The notes under the pieces were generated by a model. It saw nothing but the letters and a program-made list of their open reading frames with translations. It was not told where the DNA came from and did no database searches. Positions 1-5,872 of a stretch of 8,645 nucleotides of DNA are shown here, in pieces. Position 1 is the stretch's first letter; every line of letters starts with the position of its first letter. Source of the stretch: DATDRS01 sp035291605. GTDB taxonomy: Bacteria; Chloroflexota; Anaerolineae; Anaerolineales; UBA6663. The position numbers and the translations under genes are program-made. Location of the stretch: NCBI GenBank assembly GCA_035291605.1, contig DATDRS010000353.1, positions 1 through 8,645 of the forward strand. The letters run 5' to 3'.

Positions 1-1
1 C

Positions 2-583
2 AATGTCGCCGTCCACGGCGAGCGGCATCAGAACCTGCTGTTGGAGGTCGGGCCATATCCCTACGCCGACCTCGAGGACATTGCCGCCCGCACCGCCGAG
101 CGCCGCGAATCGGCCTTCATCCTGTTGCTGGACCTGTTGCAAGACCCGCGCAACGTCGGCGCCCTGCTGCGGACCGCCGAGGCGATGGGCGTGCACGGCG
201 TTATTATTCAAGAGCGGCGCGGGTGCGAGATCACGCCCACCGTCGTAACGACCTCGGCGGGCGCCGCTGAAAATCTCCTCGTCGCGCAAGTGACGAACCT
301 GGCCGAGACCATGCGGCGGCTCAAACAACAGGATATCTGGCTCGTCGGCCTCGGGCTGAACCCGGAGGCCCAGCCGATGAATGCAATAGACCTCAACATG
401 CCGCTCGGATTGGTCATCGGCAACGAGGGGGACGGCCTGCGCCGGTTGGTGCGCGACCGCTGCGACTTCCTGGTGAAACTGCCGATGCATGGGCAGGTGC
501 AGTCGCTCAACGCCGCCGTCGCCGGGTCGCTGGCCTTATACGCCGCGCGAGAAGCTCGGACGGTTTCTCATACTACCTCTTAA
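2..583 (+). CDS. rlmB: SpoU/TrmH-family rRNA 2'-O-ribose methyltransferase, RlmB-like (5' end outside window)
   Basis: This is the C-terminal 193 residues of a SPOUT-class methyltransferase, which moves a methyl group from SAM to a ribose 2'-hydroxyl; RlmB acts on G2251 of 23S rRNA. The reading frame is open to the left edge, so the true start is off the window; the TTG at 41 is internal. All three SpoU motifs are visible: motif 1 DPRNVGALLRTAEAMG (from about base 143), motif 2 GLVIGNEGDGLRRLV, with the conserved Glu, and motif 3 VQSLNAAVAGSLALY, with the SLN that lines the knotted SAM site. The stretch before motif 1 (HQNLLLEVGPYPYADLEDI) resembles the linker between the RNA-binding N-terminal domain and the catalytic domain in RlmB, which favours RlmB over TrmH. 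The final ten residues (ARTVSHTTS) look like a non-conserved tail. The family call is firm; the exact target nucleotide is inferred. The HD gene follows on the same strand after 45 bp. Confidence 0.9.
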   Translation, partial: NVAVHGERHQNLLLEVGPYPYADLEDIAARTAERRESAFILLLDLLQDPRNVGALLRTAEAMGVHGVIIQERRGCEITPTVVTTSAGAAENLLVAQVTNLAETMRRLKQQDIWLVGLGLNPEAQPMNAIDLNMPLGLVIGNEGDGLRRLVRDRCDFLVKLPMHGQVQSLNAAVAGSLALYAAREARTVSHTTS

Positions 584-591
584 CTCGAGGC

Positions 592-619
592 TTGCGCGAA
601 ATACAGAGCGGGTTACAAT
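592..619 (+). promoter_or_regulatory. Probable sigma-70-type promoter for the HD gene, near-leaderless
   Basis: TTGCGC (592-597) and TACAAT (614-619) are separated by 16 bp, close to the bacterial housekeeping consensus. A start site about seven bases after the -10 would lie near 626, only a few bases before the ATG at 629. There is no purine-rich Shine-Dalgarno sequence at the normal distance; an AGG directly abuts the ATG. The pattern therefore fits a leaderless or almost leaderless transcript. This rests on motif matching only. Confidence 0.45.
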
Positions 620-628
620 CAGCCCAGG

Positions 629-1747
629 ATGAGCGAGCCGGAGACGCCCTCCCCGCCCCCCGCGACCGACAAACCGCCGGTTGACCGCACGGCTGAACTC
701 CAGGCGTTGGTCAGCCGCATTGAACAGCGGGTCGGGCGTTATCTCAGTCTGCGCAACGACAGCGTCGAGCAGCGCGACCACCTGCGCCACGTCGCCAACC
801 GCACCCGCTGGCTCTATTACACCGAGCTCCAGCGCGCCAAACCGGGCGCCAGCGTCCTCATCTCCGTGCACGAAGACGCCCTGCTCGACGCCTGCGCCTT
901 CGGCCACGACATCGGCAAATGGATCCCGCGCGACGAGCTCAAAGCCTTGACCCCGCCAGACCTATCCGAGACCTCCCCGATTTTCCAGAAACTCCGCCTC
1001 ACGCCCGACCAGATTGGCCTGTTCGCCCTCGGCGTGGGGCGCCGGTTGGAACTGGAACAAGACGGCTACACCCCGGAATACGATTCCGCGCACCACCTCG
1101 TAAGCGCCTACCTCCTGGCGACGGACCCTGCGCTGGGCTTTGACCGGATTGATCCGGCCGACCAGGAGCGGTTGATCAACATGATCGTCGGCCACCAGTT
1201 CGGCAGTTACTTCAAAGAAAGCCTGCTTAACCTGAGCCTGGTGGACGAGGCCGTCACCACCGGCATGCTCGTGGACGCGGCCCGCCCCGATCGCGTCGTC
1301 GGCGATTTGCTGGCCAGCGCCTTCCACGACGCCGACATCTCCGACTTGTTGTTTGTCGGCAGCCTGGAGCATCGCCCCAACCGGGAGGAAATTTTTCACA
1401 CCGGCGGGCTGGTCAAAATCCTGATGATCAACTTCGCCAACCTGGTCAACGGCGCGCCGCACGCTCCGGAGGACCTGAACGACTGCCTGCGCTCCTGCCA
1501 GTCCACCGTCAACAACGCCTGCAAGGAGTTCATCACCGGCACGGCCATCCGGCACGGCGCGCGCTGGCGCAAGCAGGCCAAACGCTTCCTCGGACTGTTC
1601 AAGGAAAAAATAGTGTTTCAAAGAATCAACGCGGCCCTGACCGACGACAGCCTGCCGCCCGCCGAACGGCTGAACACCGTGCGCGTGCTGACGCACATGC
1701 AGGCCAGGACGTTCTTGAAAGGCCAGGACGAGGAGGAAGCAGAATAG
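629..1747 (+). CDS. HD-superfamily metal-dependent hydrolase-like protein, substrate unknown
   Basis: A 372-residue, probably cytoplasmic protein with no signal peptide or membrane segment. After a proline-rich N-terminus (residues 4-17) comes an HD-type alpha-helical metal domain. Candidate ligands are H51/H54 in RDHLRHVANRTRW, the paired H93-D94 in AFGHDIGKW, H155-H156 in DSAHHLVSAYLL, H189 in IVGHQF, and H233-D234/D236 in AFHDADISDLL. HD proteins commonly act as phosphohydrolases on nucleotides, cyclic dinucleotides or phosphorylated metabolites. This one lacks the HHE...GYP signature of HD-GYP cyclic-di-GMP phosphodiesterases and shows no RelA/SpoT synthetase part. The region after about residue 240 is helical and basic (RHGARWRKQAKRFLGLFKEK) and I do not recognise it. 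The ATG at 629 is chosen because a promoter-like element lies immediately upstream. The gene converges on the carboxyltransferase gene with a 72-bp gap. The fold call is good; the substrate is unknown. Confidence 0.8.
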   Translation: MSEPETPSPPPATDKPPVDRTAELQALVSRIEQRVGRYLSLRNDSVEQRDHLRHVANRTRWLYYTELQRAKPGASVLISVHEDALLDACAFGHDIGKWIPRDELKALTPPDLSETSPIFQKLRLTPDQIGLFALGVGRRLELEQDGYTPEYDSAHHLVSAYLLATDPALGFDRIDPADQERLINMIVGHQFGSYFKESLLNLSLVDEAVTTGMLVDAARPDRVVGDLLASAFHDADISDLLFVGSLEHRPNREEIFHTGGLVKILMINFANLVNGAPHAPEDLNDCLRSCQSTVNNACKEFITGTAIRHGARWRKQAKRFLGLFKEKIVFQRINAALTDDSLPPAERLNTVRVLTHMQARTFLKGQDEEEAE

Positions 1748-1761
1748 AGGCCGCAAGGGCT

Positions 1762-1795
1762 GCGTGATGCGCGCCCCCCTGGCGTGTATCACGCC
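1762..1795. terminator. Inverted repeats between convergent genes, possible bidirectional terminator
   Basis: GCGTGAT (1762-1768) is perfectly complementary to ATCACGC (1788-1794). Alternatively GGCGTG (1781-1786) can pair with CACGCC (1790-1795) across a three-base loop. Both lie in the 72-bp gap between the convergent HD and carboxyltransferase stops, where a two-way terminator is expected. No T-run follows on either strand, so it is not a classical intrinsic terminator, and the right arm belongs to a heptamer repeat array. Confidence 0.3.
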
Positions 1796-1811
1796 TCACG
1801 TTTCACGCCTC
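1781..1811. repeat. Degenerate heptamer repeat array (TCACGNN)
   Basis: Three tandem seven-base units lie in exact phase: TCACGCC (1789-1795), TCACGTT (1796-1802) and TCACGCC (1803-1809), followed by TC. An inverted partial copy, GGCGTGT, sits just left at 1781-1787. The array ends nine bases before the stop codon of the - strand carboxyltransferase gene. The TCAC core and seven-base period are shared with the array at 3820-3898. Short heptamer arrays of this kind are known from cyanobacteria (STRR elements) and similar ones may be scattered in this genome. Confidence 0.6.
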
Positions 1812-1819
1812 TCTCCCCC

Positions 1820-3370
1820 TCACAATGGAATATTCCCGTGCTTCTTCTGCGGGTTGCTGTCGCGCTTGTTCGCGAGCATCTCCAGCCCGTTGATCAGGCG
1901 GGCGCGCGTCTCGTGCGGCTCGATCACGTCGTCAATGTACCCGCGCGCGGCGGCCACGTAGGGGTTGGCGAACTTCTCGCGGTACGTCGCCACGAGTTCC
2001 GCCTTCTTCGCCGCCGGGTCTTCGGCCTCGGCCAGCTCTTTGCGGAAGATGATGCTCACCGCGCCGTCCGGCCCCATCACCGCGATCTCGGCCGTGGGCC
2101 ACGCGAGGTTCGCATCGCCGCGGATGTGCTTGCTGCTCATCACGTCGTACGCGCCGCCGTAGGCTTTGCGCGTGATGACGGTGAGCTTGGGCACCGTCGC
2201 CTCGCAATAGGCGTAGAGCAATTTCGCGCCGGAGCGGATGATGCCGCCGTGCTCCTGCTTCACCCCCGGCAGGAAGCCCGGCACGTCCTCAAACGTCACC
2301 AGCGGAATGTTGAAGCAGTCGCAGAAGCGGATGAAGCGCGCGGCCTTCTCCGAGGCGTCAATATCCAGCACACCGGCCAGCACCGCCGGTTGATTGGCGA
2401 CGACGCCCACGCTGTGCCCGCCCAGCCGCGCAAAACCGACGACGATGTTCATCGCGTAGTTCTCGTGGATTTCAAAGAACTCCCCGTGGTCCACGATCAG
2501 CCGGATCACCTCTTTCATGTCGTAGGGCTTGTTGGGGTTGTCCGGCACGAGGGTGTCGAGCGCAGCTTCCATCCGCAGCGGGTCGTCGGCGGTCTGCCCG
2601 AACGGCGGGTCCTCCATGTTGTTCTGCGGCAGGTACGATAGCAGCTTGCGGATCAGGTACAGGCAATCGGCCTCGTTCTCGGCCACGTAATGGCAGACGC
2701 CCGAGGCCGTGCTGTGCACGCTCGCGCCGCCCAGGTCTTCAAACGATACATCCTCGTGCGTCACGCTCTTAACCACGTCCGGTCCGGTGACGAACATGTA
2801 CGACGTGCTCTTCACCATAAAGATGAAATCGGTGAGAGCCGGGGAATACACTGCGCCGCCCGCGCAGGGCCCCATGATGGCCGAGATTTGGGGGATAACG
2901 CCCGACGCCAGGGTGTTCCGCAAAAAGATATCGGCGTACCCGCCGAGGGACACGACGCCCTCCTGGATGCGCGCCCCTCCGGAATCGTTCAACCCGATCA
3001 ACGGGGCGCCCGACTTTATCGCCATATCCATGATCTTGCAGATCTTCTCCGCGTGGACTTCGCCCAGCGAGCCGCCGAACACGGTGAAATCCTGCGAGAA
3101 CACGTAGACCAGGCGGCCGTTGATCGTCCCCCAGCCGGTGACGACCGAGTCGGCGAGGAACTTCTTTTCGTCCAGACCAAAGTCGTGCGTGCGATGGGTG
3201 ACGAACTGGTCCAGCTCGCGGAAGGAGCCTTTGTCGAGCAGCAGATCCAGGCGCTCGCGCGCCGTCAGCCGCCCGCGTTTGTGCTGGGCCTCGATGCGTT
3301 CCACCCCGCCGCCGAGTTTGGCTTCTTCCTTGAGTTTTCGGAGCTGTTCGATTTTGGGATCGAGGGCCAT
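1820..3370 (-). CDS. pccB: Acyl-CoA carboxylase carboxyltransferase (beta) subunit, propionyl-CoA/methylmalonyl-CoA type
   Basis: A full-length 516-residue subunit that moves CO2 from carboxybiotin to an acyl-CoA, probably propionyl-CoA to give methylmalonyl-CoA. Both crotonase-like halves are present. N-terminal half: GRLTARERLDLLLDKGSF (33-50), FSQDFTVFGGSLGEVHAEKI (91-110), the acyl-CoA oxyanion loop GGARIQEG (131-138) and GPCAGGAVYSPALTDF (167-182). C-terminal half: biotin-side motifs DVPGFLPG (362-369), EHGGIIRSGAKLLYAY (373-388) and RKAYGGAYDVMSSKHIRGD (401-419). It ends in the family-typical GNIPL. The frame is open far upstream to 3775, but the ATG at 3370 gives the family length and has AGGA eight bases before it. 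The same fold occurs in decarboxylating sodium pumps (MmdA); no pump subunit, biotin carboxylase or biotin carrier gene is in the window, so direction and partner are not decided. It is the last gene of a three-gene - strand run. Confidence 0.9.
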   Translation of the reverse strand: MALDPKIEQLRKLKEEAKLGGGVERIEAQHKRGRLTARERLDLLLDKGSFRELDQFVTHRTHDFGLDEKKFLADSVVTGWGTINGRLVYVFSQDFTVFGGSLGEVHAEKICKIMDMAIKSGAPLIGLNDSGGARIQEGVVSLGGYADIFLRNTLASGVIPQISAIMGPCAGGAVYSPALTDFIFMVKSTSYMFVTGPDVVKSVTHEDVSFEDLGGASVHSTASGVCHYVAENEADCLYLIRKLLSYLPQNNMEDPPFGQTADDPLRMEAALDTLVPDNPNKPYDMKEVIRLIVDHGEFFEIHENYAMNIVVGFARLGGHSVGVVANQPAVLAGVLDIDASEKAARFIRFCDCFNIPLVTFEDVPGFLPGVKQEHGGIIRSGAKLLYAYCEATVPKLTVITRKAYGGAYDVMSSKHIRGDANLAWPTAEIAVMGPDGAVSIIFRKELAEAEDPAAKKAELVATYREKFANPYVAAARGYIDDVIEPHETRARLINGLEMLANKRDSNPQKKHGNIPL

Positions 3371-3378
3371 GGAAAATA

Positions 3379-3382
3379 TCCT
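3379..3382 (-). promoter_or_regulatory. Ribosome binding site fixing the carboxyltransferase start
   Basis: AGGA on the - strand, eight bases before the ATG at 3370. It decides between this ATG and the much longer open frame to 3775, whose extra residues have no recognisable domain and overlap the membrane-protein gene in another frame. Confidence 0.65.
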
Positions 3383-3417
3383 GTTGACGGGAGTGAGTAG
3401 TTGTCGAAACTCTATGG

Positions 3418-3819
3418 TCAGGCCGAAAAGCACTGCTTCACTTTGCGCCTGAACAAGATCCCCCACACCAGCGCCAGGCCGACGAGGCTCACTCCCAGCG
3501 CGTAGGGCGCAGTGGTGCGCGCAAAATCCGAGCGACTCAATACCAGCCGGTCGAACCACGCCTGGGCCGCGTACAGGCTGAACGCCGCCAGCGCCCCCAG
3601 CCGGCCCCACTGCTTGAGCCGCCACAGGCCCAACGCCACGACGCTGAAGACAATGCCCCAGGCCGCGCGGCTGGCGATGAGATAAGCCGGCGAAACGGCG
3701 AGCGGCAGGGTCCGCAAGAAAGCATAGCGCTGAACGCCGCTCACCGCCCCAAACAAGTTGAATACTGCTAAACACAACACCGCCAGGGCGAGGAAAGTTA
3801 CGGAGAGGGGGCGAGGCAT
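3418..3819 (-). CDS. Small four-helix membrane protein, function unknown
   Basis: A 133-residue hydrophobic protein with four likely transmembrane segments at about 6-27, 44-66, 72-89 and 104-124. Basic residues cluster between helices 2 and 3 (WRLKQWGR) and after helix 4 (FRRKVKQ), which suggests both termini face the cytoplasm. The pattern of a short loop with aromatic and proline residues after helix 1 (RYAFLRTLPLAVSPAYL) and GLWRLKQWGR before helix 3 resembles small uncharacterised integral membrane proteins I associate with Chloroflexota, but I cannot name a family. The ATG at 3819 is chosen because the 20 extra residues of the longer open frame (to 3879) are encoded by the heptamer repeat array and not protein-like. 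No Shine-Dalgarno is visible before 3819. It lies 47 bp upstream of the carboxyltransferase gene and 63 bp downstream of the dehydrogenase, so co-transcription is plausible. Confidence 0.7.
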   Translation of the reverse strand: MPRPLSVTFLALAVLCLAVFNLFGAVSGVQRYAFLRTLPLAVSPAYLIASRAAWGIVFSVVALGLWRLKQWGRLGALAAFSLYAAQAWFDRLVLSRSDFARTTAPYALGVSLVGLALVWGILFRRKVKQCFSA

Positions 3820-3898
3820 GGTCAGTGATCGGGGATCAGTGAACAGTGAGCAGTTGGCGAGGCACACCCCACTGATCACTGCTCACTGATCACTGTTT
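3820..3898. repeat. Inverted pair of degenerate heptamer arrays overlapping a gene end
   Basis: Left arm: in-phase heptamers GGTCAGT, GATCGGG, GATCAGT, GAACAGT, GAGCAGT (3820-3854). Right arm: ACTGATC, ACTGCTC, ACTGATC, ACTGTTT (3871-3898). The right arm is the inverted form of the same unit. Bases 3834-3854 can pair with 3871-3891 as a 21-bp stem with two mismatches around a 16-base loop. The right arm covers the last codons and the TGA stop of the - strand dehydrogenase gene, and the left arm directly abuts the ATG of the membrane protein. There is no T-run, so a classical intrinsic terminator is unlikely. Confidence 0.8.
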
Positions 3899-4923
3899 AC
3901 CGTCAGCACGATCTTCCCCATCACTTCCCCCCGCTCCATGTGTTCGTGCGCGGCGCGGATGTCTTTCAGCGGGAAGGTCGAGTCGATCACCGGCTTCAAT
4001 TTCCCGGCGAACACCAGCCCCATCACCGTCGTAAACTCGGCGCGGGTGCTCATCGTCGAGCCGATGAGGCTCAGGTGTTTGCCGAACATGTAGCGGTTAT
4101 CCATTTCAAACTTTGGCCCGGAGGTGTTGCCGACGGTGAGGATGCGCCCGCCCTTGCGCGCCGAGCGCAGGCTGGTCATCAGCGTCGCCGCGCCCACGTT
4201 GTCCACGACCACGTCCACGCCGCGCTTGTTGGTGAGCTGGTAAACCTTCTTGCCCCAATCCTCTTTAGAGCGGTCAATCAACACGGCGGCCCCGAGTGAC
4301 TCGGCCAGCGCGAGTTTTCTCTCATCCGAACCGACGACGTACACCGTGCACCCGGCGAGCTTGGCGATTTGAATCGCAGCCGTGTTCACGCCGCCCCCCG
4401 CTCCGACGATCAACACCGTCTCGCCTGCGCGGAGCTGGCCTCGGGTGATAAGCGAATGCCACGCGGTCTGGAACACCAGCGCGGCCGCCGCGGCGTTTTC
4501 AAATGAAAAGTCTTCCGGGAGGCGCACCAGCTGCCGCGCGGGCACGGCAAAGAACTCTACATTTGTGCCTCTGATCGTCTCGCCGATCAGGCGCCAGTCG
4601 CGGCACAGGTTGTCCTGCCCGGCGACGCAAAACTCACACGCGCCGCAGCCCAGGTTGGTGTTGATGACCACCCGGTCGCCGGGTCGAAAGCCGGCGACCT
4701 CGCCCGCCGTTTCGATCACGACGCCCGCGCCGTCCGAGCCGGGGATGTGCGGCAGGTCGAGCTTCAGGCCGGGCCAGCCATCGCGCACCCACTTGTCTAC
4801 GCGGTTCATGGCGGCGGCTTTGATCTGAACGAGGACCTCGCCGGGTTTTACTTCCGGGGCCGGGAGGTCGCCATAGGTCATCACCTCCGGCCCGCCATGT
4901 CGGGAAAAGAAAGCAGCTTTCAT
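3883..4923 (-). CDS. Zinc-binding medium-chain dehydrogenase/reductase, quinone-oxidoreductase-like
   Basis: A 346-residue cytosolic NAD(P)H-dependent oxidoreductase of the MDR superfamily. The N-terminal GroES-like domain has PGEVLVQIKAAAMNRVDKWVR (27-47), where an Asn/Asp pair replaces the catalytic-zinc Cys, and HIPGSDGAGVV (59-69), where Asp takes the place of the usual zinc-ligand His. The structural-zinc lobe is intact: C93, C96, C99, C107 in a C-x2-C-x2-C-x7-C pattern. The Rossmann domain follows, with LIVGAGGGV (171-179) and an acidic strand end at GSDE (198-201). The mix suggests a reductase of activated double bonds or quinones, not a classical alcohol dehydrogenase; the substrate is unknown. 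The start at 4923 gives the canonical MKA... N-terminus and has GAGG (4932-4935) eight bases upstream. The last codons (NSDQ) and the TGA come from a heptamer repeat. It is the first gene of the - strand run and is divergent from the endonuclease gene. Confidence 0.85.
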   Translation of the reverse strand: MKAAFFSRHGGPEVMTYGDLPAPEVKPGEVLVQIKAAAMNRVDKWVRDGWPGLKLDLPHIPGSDGAGVVIETAGEVAGFRPGDRVVINTNLGCGACEFCVAGQDNLCRDWRLIGETIRGTNVEFFAVPARQLVRLPEDFSFENAAAAALVFQTAWHSLITRGQLRAGETVLIVGAGGGVNTAAIQIAKLAGCTVYVVGSDERKLALAESLGAAVLIDRSKEDWGKKVYQLTNKRGVDVVVDNVGAATLMTSLRSARKGGRILTVGNTSGPKFEMDNRYMFGKHLSLIGSTMSTRAEFTTVMGLVFAGKLKPVIDSTFPLKDIRAAHEHMERGEVMGKIVLTVNSDQ

Positions 4924-4984
4924 GATTTTGGCCTCATTGCAGTAGAGTGACGCTGGCTTTGCGCGGATAAAAGATACACAAACA

Positions 4985-4993
4985 TGCTATACT
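4985..4993 (+). promoter_or_regulatory. Extended -10 promoter for the LAGLIDADG gene
   Basis: TGCTATACT combines the TGn extension (4985-4987) with a near-consensus -10 hexamer TATACT (4988-4993). It lies in the AT-richer 139-bp gap between the divergent dehydrogenase and endonuclease genes. No convincing -35 is found at the right spacing, which extended -10 promoters do not strictly need. The start site would be near 5000, giving a leader of about 60 bases before the ATG at 5063. Confidence 0.5.
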
Positions 4994-5062
4994 GACCGTC
5001 ATCCTTTGTTCGCTACCGCTTTGGTAATCATTTCACGCTGGCGATCAACGAAACAAAGGGAT

Positions 5063-5872
5063 ATGGGCCGCAAAAAGATACCTATTTCTAAAGAGACGCT
5101 TGAAGCGTTGTACTACGATCAAGCTCTCTCCTTACGAGAGATCGGCGACTTATTAGGTCACGACGAGGGCTGGGTTGCAAGGCATATGCGCGAACACGGT
5201 TTGGTGCCTCGCCGCCCATGGGATCACCGCCGCAAATACACTATCCCACCATCGGTACTGGATGCATGGCCATCCCCTGAACTGGCATATGTCGTTGGAT
5301 TAATTGCCAGCGACGGCTGTCTCACCAGCGATAACAATCAAGTGCGTTTGACAACCACCGAGGTAGAACTGGCGCAAATCTATCTGACCTGCCTCGGCCT
5401 CAAGAACGTTCACATATCGGAGCAGAAAAAAATAGGCTTCAAGGATCTCTTGGAGGTCTCACTGTCGGACCCCGCTTATCGTGCACTTCTTGAAAACCTT
5501 GGTTTAACCTCTCAAAAGAGCCTACGGCTTGGCCCATTAGTGATCCCTGACGAAGTCTTCCGCGATTTTCTACGCGGAGTGATTGACGGTGACGGGACAA
5601 TCTCTACACCACATCACCCGGGAGGAAAAGACGACCTGACAATCCGGGTCACAATCTATTCCGGAAGCCATGCCTTTGTAACCTGGCTACTACAACGGAT
5701 CACGACTCTGACGGGTCTCGTGGGCTATATCTATTCCAGCAAAAGAGCCTACATGCTCAGCTTCAATGGTCGTTATGCGCTAGCCCTGTTAGATTTCATT
5801 TACTATGCTGAAGATTTACCCTGTCTGTCTCGAAAACGGGCCGTGTGGGAGACCTATCGGCATGAGGGCTAA
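5063..5872 (+). CDS. Freestanding LAGLIDADG homing-endonuclease-like protein with N-terminal helix-turn-helix
   Basis: A 269-residue protein. Residues about 8-48 look like a helix-turn-helix of the resolvase or sigma-like type (ALYYDQALSLREIGDLLGHD, then WVARHMREHGL), followed by a basic linker (PRRPWDHRRKY). Two LAGLIDADG motifs follow: VVGLIASDG (77-85) and LRGVIDGDG (170-178), each ending in the Asp-Gly that supplies a metal-binding acid (D84, D177). Two motifs about 90 residues apart fit a single-chain, two-repeat enzyme that would cut DNA as a monomer. The frame also has a TTG at 5006, but ATG 5063 starts directly at the MGRKKI lead into the HTH and has AAAGG just upstream, at slightly short spacing. 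No intein splice motifs and no recognisable intron surround it. It overlaps the convergent methyltransferase by four bases at the stops. Its codon use is less GC-biased than that of the left-hand genes, consistent with mobility. A related regulatory role (WhiA-like use of the fold) is possible. Confidence 0.85.
   Translation: MGRKKIPISKETLEALYYDQALSLREIGDLLGHDEGWVARHMREHGLVPRRPWDHRRKYTIPPSVLDAWPSPELAYVVGLIASDGCLTSDNNQVRLTTTEVELAQIYLTCLGLKNVHISEQKKIGFKDLLEVSLSDPAYRALLENLGLTSQKSLRLGPLVIPDEVFRDFLRGVIDGDGTISTPHHPGGKDDLTIRVTIYSGSHAFVTWLLQRITTLTGLVGYIYSSKRAYMLSFNGRYALALLDFIYYAEDLPCLSRKRAVWETYRHEG

Noticed and set aside
962..1792. 276-residue open frame on the - strand inside the HD gene
   Set aside because: It is antisense to a gene with clear HD motifs, and its composition (rich in Gly, Val, Gln, Arg) is that of a GC-rich shadow frame.
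1784..2641. 285-residue open frame on the + strand inside the carboxyltransferase gene
   Set aside because: It is antisense to a full-length, well-conserved carboxyltransferase and rich in Arg, His and Val as expected of a shadow frame.
3371..3775. N-terminal extension of the carboxyltransferase frame by 135 residues
   Set aside because: The extension is low-complexity, overlaps the membrane-protein gene in another frame, and would exceed the usual family length; ATG 3370 has a good ribosome binding site.
3820..3898. Short CRISPR-like or intrinsic-terminator reading of the repeat array
   Set aside because: Seven-base units without spacers do not form a CRISPR array, and no T-run follows the hairpin on either strand.
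5006..5062. TTG start giving 19 extra residues on the endonuclease
   Set aside because: The extra residues are not part of the HTH, and ATG 5063 is directly preceded by a purine-rich site. It cannot be fully excluded.
5063..5872. Group I intron or intein hosting the LAGLIDADG protein
   Set aside because: No flanking exon or extein coding sequence and no intein splice-junction motifs are seen; the neighbouring genes are separate and complete on the other strand.
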